The notes below the pieces were generated by a model, which saw only the letters and a list, made by a program, of their open reading frames with translations, did not search any database and had not been told where the DNA came from. DNA of 64,000 nt from Streptomyces sp. NBC_00654. GTDB lineage: Bacteria; Actinomycetota; Actinomycetes; Streptomycetales; Streptomycetaceae. Shown here in pieces: positions 53,290 to 62,333 of the stretch. Within the stretch, counting starts at the first letter, position 1. The number at the start of each line of letters is the position of its first letter. The position numbers were made by a program, and so were the translations under genes. The stretch lies in NCBI RefSeq assembly GCF_026341775.1, contig NZ_JAPEOB010000002.1:2170001-2234000 (forward strand), written 5' to 3'.

Positions 53290-56283
53290 TCACTGCGCCC
53301 CGTAGAACCGCTCCTCCACCACCGCCCGCGCCCGCCGGGTGATCCGCCGGTAGTCGTCCAGCATGTCGCCGACATGGCCGGGCTCGTACCCCAGGTAGCG
53401 CCCCACGGCCGTCATCTCCCGCGCGTCGGAGGGGAACATGTCACCGGGCCGCCCCCGTACCAGCATCACCGCGTTGCGCACCCGTGTCGCCAGCACCCAC
53501 GCGTCGTCCAGGACGCGGGCGTCCTCGGCCGGGATCAGCTCCGCCGCGCACGCCGCCGCCAGCGCCTCCCGGGTGCGGGTCGTACGGAGTCCGGGCTCCG
53601 CCCAGCCGTGCCGCATCTGCAGCAGCTGTACGGTCCACTCGACATCGCTCAGCCCGCCGCGCCCCAGCTTGGTGTGGAGCGTCGGGTCGGCCCCGCGCGG
53701 CATCCGCTCGGACTCCATCCGGGCCTTGAGCCGGCGGATCTCGCGGACCGCGTCCTCCCCCAGCCCCTCCATCGGGTACCGCAGCGGATCGATCAGCTCG
53801 ATGAAACCCCGCCCCAGCGCCTCGTCGCCCGCCATCGGCTCGGCCCGCAGCAGGGCCTGGCTCTCCCAGACCAGCGACCAGCGCCGGTAGTACGCCTCGT
53901 ACGACTTCAGGGTGCGCACCAGCGGCCCGCTCTTGCCCTCGGGCCGCAGATCGGCGTCGATCAGGAGCGGCGGGTCGGCGGTGGGCAGCTGGAGCAGTCT
54001 GCGCATCTCGGTGACCACCGTGTTGGCGGCCCGGCTCGCCTCCTCGTCGCCGACGCCCTCGCGCGGCGCGTGGACGAACAGGACGTCGGCGTCGGAGCCG
54101 TATCCCAGCTCATGACCGCCGAAGCGGCCCATCCCGATGACGGCGAACCGGGTCGGCAGGGTGTCGCCCCACCGCTCGCGGACGGCGGCGCGCAGCGCCC
54201 CGGCGAGCGTGGCGGCGTTGAGGTCGGTGACCGCGGAGCCGACCCGGTCCACGAGGGCGCCGTGGTCGGGCTCGGCGGGGGTCTCCTCGGTGCCGTAGGA
54301 GCCGATGATGTCCGCCGCCGTCGTACGGAACAGCTCCCGCCGCCGTACGCCGCGGACGACGGCGACCGCCGATTCGGCGCCGTCCGCCCGGCCGACCGCG
54401 GCCAGCACCTCCTGCTCCAGGTGCTCCCGGGTGCGCGGCTTCAGCCCTTCCGGATCGCCCAGGATCGCGACGGCCTCGGGGGCCCGCAGCAGCAGATCGG
54501 GGGCGAGGCGGCCGGCCGACAGGACCCGGGCGAGGTTCTCCGCCGCCGCCCCCTCGTCCCGCAGGAGCCGCAGGTACCAGGGCGTCTTGCCGAGCGCGTC
54601 GGACACCTTGCGGAAGCCGAGGAGACCGGCGTCCGGGTCGGCGGAGTCCGCGAACCAGCCGAGCAGCACCGGCAGCAGCGTGCGCTGGATGGCCGCCTTG
54701 CGGGACACCCCGGACGACAGGGCCTCCAGATGCCGCAGCGCGGCGGCCGGGTCCGCGTATCCGAGGGCTTCGAGCCGGGTTCCGGCCGCTTTCGCGCTGA
54801 GCCGGGTCTCCCCGGGCGCCAGCTGGGCGACCGCGTCCAGCAGCGGCCGGTAGAAGAGCTTCTCGTGCAGCCGCCGTACGACGGAGGCGTGCCGCTTCCA
54901 CGCCTTGTTCAGTTCGTTGACCGGGTCCGTGCGCATCCCCAGGGAGCGGCCCAGGCGCCGCAGGTCGGCTGCGTCCTCGGGGACCAGATGGGTACGGCGC
55001 AGCCGGTAGAGCTGGATGCGGTGCTCCATGGAGCGCAGGAAGCGGTACGCCTCGTCGAGCTGTGCCGCGTCCGCGCGGCCCACATAGCCGCCCTCGGCGA
55101 GCGCCCGCAGCGCCTCCAGCGTCGTTCCGCTGTGCAGGGTGGAGTCGCTGCGCCCGTGCACCAGCTGGAGCAGCTGGACGGCGAACTCCACGTCCCGCAG
55201 TCCGCCGGGGCCGAGCTTGAGCTCCCGGTCCACCCGGTCGGCGGGGATGTTGTCGATGACGCGGCGGCGCATCTTCTGCACATCGGGGACGAAGTTGTCC
55301 CGGTCGGCGGCCTGCCAGACGAGCGGGGAGACGGCCTCCACGTACTCCGCGCCCAGCTCCGGGTCACCGGCGACCGGCCGGGCCTTCAGCAGGGCCTGGA
55401 ACTCCCAGGTCTTGGCCCAGCGCTGGTAGTACGCGAGGTGCGAGGTCAGGGTGCGTACGAGCGGCCCGTTGCGGCCCTCGGGGCGCAGGTTGGCGTCGAC
55501 CGGCCAGATGGTGCCCTCGACGGTGGTGTCGGAGCAGATCCGCATCATGTGGGCGGCGAGCCGGGTGGCGGCCTGGATGGCGGCGCTCTCCTCGGTCCCC
55601 TCGATCGGCTCCGCCACGAAGATCACGTCGACGTCGGAGACGTAGTTCAGCTCATGGCCGCCGCACTTGCCCATCGCGATGACGGCGAGCCGGCACCGGG
55701 CGGCGTCGGCGGGCACGGACGTACGGGCGATGGCGAGCGCCGCCCGCAGGGTGGCGGTGGCCAGGTCGGCCAGCTCGGCGGCGGTCTCGGCGAGGTCCGT
55801 CGTCCCGCACACGTCACGGGCCGCTATGGCGAGCAGGCACCGGCGGTAGGAGACGCGCAGCGAGTCCGGGTCGACGGCGTCGGCGAGCCCCTGCTCGAAC
55901 TCGGCGATCCCGGGGTGCAGGTCGGCGGCCTCGTAGGTGACGAGGGCGTGCCAGTCGCGCGGATGCCGGGCCAGATGGTCCCCGAGCGCCTCCGAGGCGC
56001 CGAGTACGCCCAGCAGCCGGTCCCGCAGGGGTTTGGCGGTCACCAGGGTGTCGAGCAGGACCTGCCGTTCGTCCTCGTCCTGCGCCTCGACGAGCCGGAC
56101 GAGGCCGCGCAGCGCGAGATCGGGGTCGGCGGTGGCGCCGAGCGCTTCCAGGAGGACGGGATCGGCCCGTACGGAGATCAGGGCATCGAGGTCGAGCAGC
56201 TGTCCGGCGGCGGACGGGTCGGTGAAACCGTGCCGCAGCAGTCGGGTGAAGGTACTGCTCCTGCGCCCCGGCACCGTTGTCAT
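53290..56283 (-). CDS. glnE: Glutamine synthetase adenylyltransferase/deadenylase
   Basis: A 997-residue bifunctional enzyme with two nucleotidyltransferase halves. KCGGHELNYVSDVDVIFVAE near 206-226 is the deadenylase site, and RFGGHELGYGSDADVLFVHA near 720-740 is the adenylyltransferase site. Helical GlnE domains surround them (RVKLRDVEFAVQLLQ-like GGLRDVEFAVQLLQL and GGLSDVEWTVQLLQM). It adds or removes AMP on the GS-I tyrosine in glnA's product according to nitrogen state. In this window both target and modifier are present. Length is normal. Confidence 0.97.
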   Translation of the reverse strand: MTTVPGRRSSTFTRLLRHGFTDPSAAGQLLDLDALISVRADPVLLEALGATADPDLALRGLVRLVEAQDEDERQVLLDTLVTAKPLRDRLLGVLGASEALGDHLARHPRDWHALVTYEAADLHPGIAEFEQGLADAVDPDSLRVSYRRCLLAIAARDVCGTTDLAETAAELADLATATLRAALAIARTSVPADAARCRLAVIAMGKCGGHELNYVSDVDVIFVAEPIEGTEESAAIQAATRLAAHMMRICSDTTVEGTIWPVDANLRPEGRNGPLVRTLTSHLAYYQRWAKTWEFQALLKARPVAGDPELGAEYVEAVSPLVWQAADRDNFVPDVQKMRRRVIDNIPADRVDRELKLGPGGLRDVEFAVQLLQLVHGRSDSTLHSGTTLEALRALAEGGYVGRADAAQLDEAYRFLRSMEHRIQLYRLRRTHLVPEDAADLRRLGRSLGMRTDPVNELNKAWKRHASVVRRLHEKLFYRPLLDAVAQLAPGETRLSAKAAGTRLEALGYADPAAALRHLEALSSGVSRKAAIQRTLLPVLLGWFADSADPDAGLLGFRKVSDALGKTPWYLRLLRDEGAAAENLARVLSAGRLAPDLLLRAPEAVAILGDPEGLKPRTREHLEQEVLAAVGRADGAESAVAVVRGVRRRELFRTTAADIIGSYGTEETPAEPDHGALVDRVGSAVTDLNAATLAGALRAAVRERWGDTLPTRFAVIGMGRFGGHELGYGSDADVLFVHAPREGVGDEEASRAANTVVTEMRRLLQLPTADPPLLIDADLRPEGKSGPLVRTLKSYEAYYRRWSLVWESQALLRAEPMAGDEALGRGFIELIDPLRYPMEGLGEDAVREIRRLKARMESERMPRGADPTLHTKLGRGGLSDVEWTVQLLQMRHGWAEPGLRTTRTREALAAACAAELIPAEDARVLDDAWVLATRVRNAVMLVRGRPGDMFPSDAREMTAVGRYLGYEPGHVGDMLDDYRRITRRARAVVEERFYGAQ

Positions 56284-56362
56284 CCCGCGCTCTCCTGCCC
56301 GCCGACCGATTCTCGTTCACAGCGGATTCGAGCCTATCCCCGCGCCGGTGTGCGCGGAGCCG

Positions 56363-56423
56363 GGGTGCGGTCCGCACACTGGGAGGTGAACCCGGGTGCG
56401 GTCCGCACACCGGGGGTGAACCC
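56363..56423. repeat. 31/30-bp tandem direct repeat with palindromic cores
   Basis: Two copies (56363-56393 and 56394-56423). Each contains the palindrome GTGCGG-T-CCGCAC (56365-56377 and 56396-56408). They lie in the divergent gap between glnE and the PPOX-family gene, so they could be operators for either. Confidence 0.8.
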
Positions 56424-56433
56424 GGGAGGCACG

Positions 56434-56949
56434 ATGTCCTCAGCAGTTCCCGTGACCGAGCTGGATGCCCGGTACAGCAGCGCGGGCGCCACCGCCCGCC
56501 CGTGGCGGGAGGGGGCGGCCGTGCTGGACGCCGCCCGCCTGTACTGGCTGTCCACGGTCCGTCCGGACGGCCGCCCGCATGTGACACCGCTGATCGGGGT
56601 CTGGTGGGACGATGCGCTGCATTTCTGTACGGGCCCCGCCGAGCGCAAGGCGCGCAATCTGGCCGCCAATCCCGAAGTGGTCCTGACGACCGGGGCCAAC
56701 ACCTTGGACTCGGGTTTCGACGTGGTCGTCGAGGGCCGCGCGGAACAGGTGACGGACACCGGGGCGCTGACCCGGCTGGCCGGGGCGTGGGAGACGAAGT
56801 ACGGCGGCGACTGGCACTTCGAGGTGAGCGACGGCGCGTTCGTCAACGGGGAGGCCGGCCGTGCGGAGGTCTTCGCGGTGACCCCGCGCACGGCCTTCGG
56901 CTTCACCAAGGGCGAGCCGTTCAGCCAGACGCGGTGGCGGTTCGGCTGA
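56434..56949 (+). CDS. Pyridoxamine-5'-phosphate oxidase-family (PPOX/F420-like) protein
   Basis: A 171-residue split-barrel flavin-binding protein: YWLSTVRPDGRPHVTPLIGVWWDDALHF near 36-63, then RKARNLAANPEVVLTTG. GGGAGG precedes the ATG. It likely reduces a small molecule with F420 or FMN, or binds heme. Its 3' end overlaps the convergent methyltransferase gene by 29 nt. Confidence 0.88.
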   Translation: MSSAVPVTELDARYSSAGATARPWREGAAVLDAARLYWLSTVRPDGRPHVTPLIGVWWDDALHFCTGPAERKARNLAANPEVVLTTGANTLDSGFDVVVEGRAEQVTDTGALTRLAGAWETKYGGDWHFEVSDGAFVNGEAGRAEVFAVTPRTAFGFTKGEPFSQTRWRFG

Positions 56950-57742
56950 GGGGTGCGCCGCCGGGCCGGGTTCCGATGACCACGGTGGCGTACAGCTCCT
57001 CGGAGGTGACCACGCGCGGGACGAGCCCGCCGTCGCCCATGGTCCGGGCCGCCCGCGCCGCCTGGCGCTCGCTCGTCTCGACCAGCAGACCGCCGCCGGG
57101 GGCGAGCCAGTGCGGCGCCTCGGCCACCACCCGGCGCATCACGTCGAGTCCGTCCCCGCCGCCGTCGAGCGCGACCCGGGGCTCATGGACGCGTGCCTCG
57201 GCGGGCAGCAGTTCGACGTCCTTGGTCGGTACGTAGGGGACATTGGCGAGCAGGATGTCGACGCGGCCGCGCAGTGAGGCGGGCAGCGGGGCGAAGAGGT
57301 CGCCCTCGTAGACCCGGCCGGGCTCGCCGACATTGCGGCGGGCGCAGCGCACGGCCGCGGGTTCGACGTCGGCGGCGTGCAGTTCGACCCGGTCCAGGCA
57401 GGCGGCCAGGGCCGCTCCGAGCGCGCCCGTTCCGCAGCAGAGGTCGACGACGACCGGGTCCGCGGGGGCGAGTGCGGCGGCCTGCCGGACCAGGAATTCG
57501 GAACGGCGGCGGGGCACGAAGACACCGGGGTCGACGGCGATCCGCCGGCCGCAGAACTCGGCCCAGCCCAGGACGTGTTCGAGCGGGAGGCCGGCGGCCC
57601 GGCGCTCGACCATGGCGGCCAGCGCGGCCGGGGATCCGGCGGTGGAGAGGAGGAGTCCGGCCTCGTCCTCGGCGAAGACACAGCCGGCGGCGCGGAGCGT
57701 ACTGACGATCGAGGAGCGGGCGGACGGGGGGAAGACCGACAT
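56921..57742 (-). CDS. HemK-like putative protein N5-glutamine methyltransferase
   Basis: A 273-residue SAM enzyme. The SAM loop is VVDLCCGTGALGAAL near 96-110, and NVPYVPTKDVELLP near 165-178 stands where PrmC/HemK has NPPY. The Val change is shared by actinobacterial paralogues, so it may act on something other than release factors. The N-terminal helical domain is short. Confidence 0.85.
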   Translation of the reverse strand: MSVFPPSARSSIVSTLRAAGCVFAEDEAGLLLSTAGSPAALAAMVERRAAGLPLEHVLGWAEFCGRRIAVDPGVFVPRRRSEFLVRQAAALAPADPVVVDLCCGTGALGAALAACLDRVELHAADVEPAAVRCARRNVGEPGRVYEGDLFAPLPASLRGRVDILLANVPYVPTKDVELLPAEARVHEPRVALDGGGDGLDVMRRVVAEAPHWLAPGGGLLVETSERQAARAARTMGDGGLVPRVVTSEELYATVVIGTRPGGAPLSRTATASG

Positions 57743-57864
57743 GAAGCGGAGCCTTTCGGAAAGCCGATGAGCGCTCCGCGACCGCCTACGCCCGGTGGAC
57801 GACGCGATCGTGAGAGATGAGCACCCAGCCTGATACAGCGGTAATGGGTCTCACCTCCTCGGTC

Positions 57865-57918
57865 GGTCCCCGTGCGGGGTCTGGTCCCCGTGCGTCGGGG
57901 TTCGGTCCCCGTGCGGGG
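57865..57918. repeat. Three tandem GGTCCCCGTGCG hairpin units
   Basis: Copies begin at 57865, 57883 and 57904. Each can fold as CCCC-GTGC-GGGG (the second with 2 extra bases). They lie in the 281-nt gap between the HemK-like and MFS genes, upstream of the HemK-like gene on the minus strand. No convincing gene is seen in the gap. Confidence 0.75.
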
Positions 57919-57967
57919 AGGGGTCACATTACCGCAGTCGAGCGGGTGTTCTCGCGCCTGGAATGGG

Positions 57968-57998
57968 TGTGCCCCGTGCCGTGACGGCACGGGGCACA
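57968..57998. terminator. MFS transporter terminator
   Basis: A perfect 13-bp stem (57968-57980 with 57986-57998) and a 5-nt loop, 26 nt past the transporter stop on the minus strand. Confidence 0.85.
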
Positions 57999-58023
57999 CC
58001 CGCGGGGGCCGGGAACCTCGGCG

Positions 58024-59562
58024 CTACAGGTCCACGCTGTCGCGCAGCTTCGTGGAGGTCAGGAACAGGGACGCGACCACGCCGATCACCGCGATCCCCG
58101 CCGAGATCAGGAAGATGTGGCCCGTCGCGTCGCCGTACGCGGCACGCACGACCTCCTGGATCTGCGGCGGCATCGCCGCGATGTTCAGGGTCGAGCCGCC
58201 CGACGAGGAGGCGGCCGGGTCGATGCCCAGCTCGGTCAGCCCGTGGGTGATCTTCGTGGCGACCTGGTTGGCGAGCACGGCTCCGAGCACCGAGACGCCC
58301 ATCGTGCCGCCGAGGGAGCGGAAGAAGGTGATCGCGCCGCTGGCCGCGCCGAGTTCGCTGAGCGGGACGGTGTTCTGGAGAACCAGGACGAGGTTCTGCA
58401 TCGACATACCGACACCGATGCCGACGGCGAGCATCCCGAGCGACACGAGGACCAGGGAGGTCTCGTGGTCGATCGTGGACAGCCCCAGGAAGCCGAGGGT
58501 GAGCACGACGACTCCGGCGATGATGTACGGCTTGACCTTGCCGGTCCGGGAGACCATGCGGCCGGCGACGGTCGAGGAGACGAGCACCCCGGCCATCAGC
58601 GGGATGGTGAGCAGCCCGGCCTCGGTCGGTGAGTAGCCGCGGCCGATCTGGAAGTACTGGCCGAGGAAGACCGCGCCGCCGAACATCGCCATGCCGACCG
58701 CGAGGCTCGCGATGATCGCGAGGGCGGGGTCCCGGCGGCGTACGACATGGAGCGGGACGACCGGCTCCTTGACCCGGGCCTCGACCAGTACGGCGGCGCC
58801 CAGGATCACCACGCTCGCGCCGACCATGGCCGCGGTCTGCCAGGAGATCCAGTCGAAGTCGTTGCCGACGAAGGTGACCCAGAGCAGCAGGAGGCTGACG
58901 CCCGCGGCGATGAGCGTGGCGCCGAGGTAGTCGACCTTGGTCTCGGGGCGGCGCACCTCGGCGAGGTGCAGGGTGCGGCCGAGCATCACGGAGGCGAGGA
59001 GCGTGAACGGCACCGCGACGAAGAAGCACCAGCGCCAGCCCAGCCAGGACGCGTCGGTGATGAAGCCGCCCAGCAGCGGACCGCCGACGGTGGCGACGGC
59101 CATGACGCCGCCGAGGTAACCGTTGTAGCGGCCGCGCTCCTTGGGGCTGATCATCGCGGCGATGATCACCTGGACGAGCACCTGGAGGGCGCCCATGCCC
59201 AGGCCCTGGAGGGCGCGGAAGGCGATCAGCTGCTCGGTGGACTGGGCGAACCCGCAGGCGATCGACGACACGACGAAGATGCCGATGGATATCTGGAGCA
59301 GCAGCTTCTTGCTGAACAGGTCGGCGAGCTTGCCCCAGATCGGGGTGGAGGCCGTGGACGCGAGCAGGGTCGCGGTGACGACCCAGGTGTACTGCGACTG
59401 GGTGCCGTTGAGCGAGCCGATGATCTGCGGAAGCGCGACCGAGACCACCGTGCTGCTGATCATCGCCACGAACAGCACGATGAGCAGTCCGCTGAGGGCT
59501 CTCAGCACATGACGGTGGTCCATCGGCGCGACGTCGGTCGGCGCGGCCGTTTGTGCGCTCAC
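58024..59562 (-). CDS. MFS multidrug exporter, DHA2 (14-helix) type
   Basis: A 512-residue membrane protein. Helices begin at about 22 (LSGLLIVLFVAMISSTVVSVALPQIIG). WVVTATLLASTASTPIWGKLADLFSKK is motif A, and GGVMAVATVGGPLLGGFIT near 150 is motif C of drug/H+ antiporters. GTG at 59562 has GGAGG 6 nt upstream, so it is preferred to a TTG that would touch that site. It is divergent from a TetR gene with a palindromic operator between them. Confidence 0.94.
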   Translation of the reverse strand: MSAQTAAPTDVAPMDHRHVLRALSGLLIVLFVAMISSTVVSVALPQIIGSLNGTQSQYTWVVTATLLASTASTPIWGKLADLFSKKLLLQISIGIFVVSSIACGFAQSTEQLIAFRALQGLGMGALQVLVQVIIAAMISPKERGRYNGYLGGVMAVATVGGPLLGGFITDASWLGWRWCFFVAVPFTLLASVMLGRTLHLAEVRRPETKVDYLGATLIAAGVSLLLLWVTFVGNDFDWISWQTAAMVGASVVILGAAVLVEARVKEPVVPLHVVRRRDPALAIIASLAVGMAMFGGAVFLGQYFQIGRGYSPTEAGLLTIPLMAGVLVSSTVAGRMVSRTGKVKPYIIAGVVVLTLGFLGLSTIDHETSLVLVSLGMLAVGIGVGMSMQNLVLVLQNTVPLSELGAASGAITFFRSLGGTMGVSVLGAVLANQVATKITHGLTELGIDPAASSSGGSTLNIAAMPPQIQEVVRAAYGDATGHIFLISAGIAVIGVVASLFLTSTKLRDSVDL

Positions 59563-59618
59563 GCGCAACCTCCGGAGGTTTCGGGCAGGAGAGGGAAGGC
59601 TTCACCATACATGCACAC

Positions 59619-59634
59619 TGGGCAATTTTGCCCA
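59619..59634. promoter_or_regulatory. TetR operator between MFS and TetR genes
   Basis: A palindrome TGGGCA-ATTT-TGCCCA in the 94-nt divergent gap, with a further half site TGCGCA at 59636-59641. It is well placed to repress both promoters. Confidence 0.7.
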
Positions 59635-59656
59635 CTGCGCAATAATGTTGGCCGGG

Positions 59657-60262
59657 ATGGATAATGCCCCCATGGAGAGCTCTGTGGGACTGCGGGAACG
59701 CAAGAAGGAAGCCACCCGGCAGGCCGTGCACGAGGCGACGCTGCGCCTGACGGTCGAGCACGGTTTCGACCATGTGACGGTGGAGGCCGTCGCGGACGCG
59801 GCCGGGATCTCCCGCAGAACGTTCTCCAACTACTTCACGAACAAGGAGGACGCCCTCCTGTACGGGGAGGAGCAGCAGATAAGAGCACTCGTCCGGGCCG
59901 TGCGCGAGCGCCCCGCGGACGAGCCCGCCTGGACCGCGCTGCGGGCGGCGATGACGGAGTTCGCGGACCGGGTCAACCCACCGGAGCGCGCCTGGGCGGT
60001 ACGCACCCGCCTGGCCATGCGCCACCCCTCCCTCCTCGCCCGCCAGTTGGCCAACCACGCCACGATGGAACGCGACCTGGCCGAAGCGGTGGCCACCCGC
60101 CCGGGACCCACCGACGGGCCGGTACGGCCGACGGTCCTCGCCGCGGCGTTCCTGTCCTCGATGCGGATCGCGATGCGCATGTGGATCGAGGAGGACCTGA
60201 CGCGCGATCCGGCGGAGGTCATCGACGAGATCCTGGACGAGATCGCCCGCGGATTCGGGTGA
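59657..60262 (+). CDS. TetR-family regulator of the MFS exporter
   Basis: A 201-residue repressor. The HTH is TLRLTVEHGFDHVTVEAVADAAGISRRTFSNYFTNKED near 25-62. The C-terminal domain is helical and resembles the TetR_C_17 kind. The ATG at 59657 is used; TTG at 59645 is an alternative. It probably binds the palindrome upstream and is released by an exported drug. Confidence 0.92.
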   Translation: MDNAPMESSVGLRERKKEATRQAVHEATLRLTVEHGFDHVTVEAVADAAGISRRTFSNYFTNKEDALLYGEEQQIRALVRAVRERPADEPAWTALRAAMTEFADRVNPPERAWAVRTRLAMRHPSLLARQLANHATMERDLAEAVATRPGPTDGPVRPTVLAAAFLSSMRIAMRMWIEEDLTRDPAEVIDEILDEIARGFG

Positions 60263-60269
60263 CCGCGAG

Positions 60270-60480
60270 GCACGCGGGCTCGGCCTGGGCACCATCACCA
60301 CGCGGTTGGTCCTCGACTACGCGTTCCACATCACCGACCTGCGGATGGTGTGGCTCAAGACCGAGTTCCCCGGCCCCTCGGTCATCACAGTCCGATCCGC
60401 CGAAAGCGGCGGGCCCGGCTTTCACGGGGCGACCTTCGTCGTCGTACTCACGCTCCGTCCCGGTAGTCGGATCGCCGCCG
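60270..60480 (+). pseudogene. Truncated GNAT acetyltransferase remnant
   Basis: In one frame the DNA reads ARGLGLGTITTRLVLDYAFH, the acetyl-CoA-binding motif A (R-G-x-G-x-G/T) and following helix of a GNAT enzyme. After DLRMVWLKTEF, similarity to that family fades. There is no start and no N-terminal half. It begins 8 nt after the TetR stop, so it looks like a deletion scar. Confidence 0.55.
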
Positions 60481-60503
60481 CAGATGCGAGCGGATTCGGC
60501 TGC

Positions 60504-61355
60504 TCACGCGCTCGTCGGCGCTATCGCCCGCACCAGAGCTTCGAAGTCGCGTGCGAGCGACTTCTCCATGGAATCCCAGTCGCACTTCTTCGGCGACTCC
60601 CCCAGCCGGTCGAGGAGTATCGCTCCCGCGTTGCGCAGGCTCAGCCAGCACAGCCGGAGAGGGAGGATCCAGTCCGCGGTGCTGGAGAACTCACCGAACT
60701 CGGCGTGTATCCCGAAGTTCTTCCGGTAGCCCGCCGTACCCCACACCGATCCGTGAACGTACTGCGATCCCTCTCGGTAGTAGCGGTACATGGCGGAACT
60801 GTCCATGGTGCGGAGCATCGCCTCGAACGAAGGCGGCTTCTCGGGCTCGTATCCCGCAGGAAGCCTCGCGATGACCCCCTCACGGAATTCACGCAGCACT
60901 CCCTCCAGTTCCTGGTGGAAGGTGCCGCCCGCCAGCCCCGGATCCTTCTCCACCGCCTCACCCACGAGGCGGTGGAAACGCTCGACGTCCGCCAGGAAGC
61001 CCAGCCACCGGCATTCACTCGTGAAGCGGTCCGGGGGATCCAGCAGCCAGATGACGCGCACGGCGTGCTCGAACACACACCTCGCGTTCGCCCAGGCGGC
61101 GCTCACCATGACCTCATCGGTGCGCGCCATGAGCAGGACCGCCTCCATGTTGCGCACCATCAGGTTGCTGAGCGCCCAGCCTTCGCGGGGCGCCTCCCAT
61201 CCATGGGTGCCCAGCAATCCGGTGCGGGCTTCGAAGAATTCGCCGATGCACGCGTCCAACGTCTCGACCAGCCGCACCATTTCGGGACGGGGCGGGCGAA
61301 GGACGGCGGTTGTGCGGGGCGGGTTGGCGGGGCGCTGAGCCGTCTCGTCTGTCAC
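60504..61355 (-). CDS. DUF5677-like protein, unknown function
   Basis: A 283-residue helical protein. LSNLMVRNMEAVLLMARTD near 64-82, ARCVFEHAVRVIWLL near 91-105 and MYRYYREGSQYVHGS near 189-203 recall the DUF5677 family, whose conserved Tyr/Ser/His lie in such helices. Base composition is less GC-rich than the neighbours. It stands alone near a gene remnant. DUF5677 proteins often occur in accessory regions. No function is assigned. Confidence 0.6.
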   Translation of the reverse strand: MTDETAQRPANPPRTTAVLRPPRPEMVRLVETLDACIGEFFEARTGLLGTHGWEAPREGWALSNLMVRNMEAVLLMARTDEVMVSAAWANARCVFEHAVRVIWLLDPPDRFTSECRWLGFLADVERFHRLVGEAVEKDPGLAGGTFHQELEGVLREFREGVIARLPAGYEPEKPPSFEAMLRTMDSSAMYRYYREGSQYVHGSVWGTAGYRKNFGIHAEFGEFSSTADWILPLRLCWLSLRNAGAILLDRLGESPKKCDWDSMEKSLARDFEALVRAIAPTSA

Positions 61356-61472
61356 ACCCAGGATTGTCGTCGCGCCGCCCGAGGGCGGGCCACAGGTTTC
61401 GCCGGAGCCGTCAGGGCCTCCGGCACGGGCTTCCGGCTGCCTCAGCGCGATCCGGGGACCTTCCTCCGCTCC

Positions 61473-62147
61473 TCACGCGCCTTCGTTCAGAAGATCGACA
61501 ATTGACTGATACGACCAGGTGTCAGCGGCACCGGGGCGTGCGGCGACGTAGGCTGCGACCTCTTCCGTGTCCCACGCGCCGGCGGACCGGAGGCCCAGGG
61601 CCAGGAGCCGCACATACGCGGCCGAGGGCGGAACCCATGGAACATCGCGCATCCTCCAGGGAGCCGTAAAGGTCAGGAGGGGCATCCCGTCGATCTGGCC
61701 GGCGCACACCAGGGTTTCGTACCGGCCCTCACCCAGTGCGGCGCGTCCGTGGGTCAGCACTTCTTCCAGGCACAGATCCGCACCCGGCTCCCTGTGCATC
61801 TCCTGGGCCGCGATATCGGAGAACTGATCGGCGGTCACGAGATGCGCTCTGGCCCATACACGCCCGCCCGCTCGGGGGTCGTAGAAGGCCAGCCCCCCTC
61901 GCCAGACGGGCGAGCGGGTGGCGAAGTACATGGCACCGGTCAGTTCCACCGGGATGGAGCGGACGGGCATCGCCGGGTTCCGGCATCCCGGGTTCTCCCT
62001 TGCCGCACCGGATGCGCGCCCGCCCCTGATATAGGCCGCGAGCCGGTCGAGGTGCGTGTTGGAGCCGTATGACGTGTACCAGACCCGCTCGGGGCTCCGG
62101 TCGGGCGGCAGCGTCGGGTCAACAGGTCGTAGGGCTTTCACGCTCAC
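61473..62147 (-). CDS. Gamma-glutamylcyclotransferase-like (YGSN) protein
   Basis: A 224-residue protein. VWYTSYGSNTHLDRLAAYIRGG near 24-45 contains the YGSN nucleotide-like loop of the GGCT/BtrG/AIG2 fold. MYFATRSPVWRGGLAFYDP and later HLVTADQFSDIAAQEM fit the beta-barrel and helix of that fold. Relatives in streptomycetes are often mislabelled histone deacetylase. The family releases 5-oxoproline from gamma-glutamyl compounds. It is codirectional with, and downstream of, glnA2, whose product type makes gamma-glutamylpolyamines, so a linked role is possible but unproven. GTG at 62147 has a weak ribosome site. Confidence 0.6.
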   Translation of the reverse strand: MSVKALRPVDPTLPPDRSPERVWYTSYGSNTHLDRLAAYIRGGRASGAARENPGCRNPAMPVRSIPVELTGAMYFATRSPVWRGGLAFYDPRAGGRVWARAHLVTADQFSDIAAQEMHREPGADLCLEEVLTHGRAALGEGRYETLVCAGQIDGMPLLTFTAPWRMRDVPWVPPSAAYVRLLALGLRSAGAWDTEEVAAYVAARPGAADTWSYQSIVDLLNEGA

Positions 62148-62333
62148 TCGTTTCTGAGGGACGCGCTCTGAGCGACGTGCTCCGGGGGACGCGCCCGGGC
62201 TGCTGATGCTGATGCGTCGTACCTGATGACACAACGGTAGACGGCCCGGCGTTGCCCCGGAGAGCGGCAGGGGCCCACAGCCGCGAGCCGTGGACCCCTG
62301 CCGACAGACCGATATCGCTGCGCCCGCCCTCTC

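Noticed and set aside
53242..56949. 1235-codon plus-strand frame across glnE
   Set aside because: Mostly antisense to glnE; only its last part (56434 on) is a real gene.
57782..57858. Minus-strand leader peptide starting VRPITAVSGW upstream of the HemK-like gene
   Set aside because: GAGGAG is directly against the GTG with no spacer, and no amino-acid bias typical of attenuators is seen.
57817..57984. 55-codon plus-strand frame MSTQPDTAVMG...
   Set aside because: It is made of the GGTCCCCGTGCG repeats, runs into the MFS terminator hairpin, and has only a weak ribosome site.
60306..61505. 399-codon plus-strand frame
   Set aside because: Its first part is the GNAT remnant; the rest is antisense to the DUF5677-like gene.
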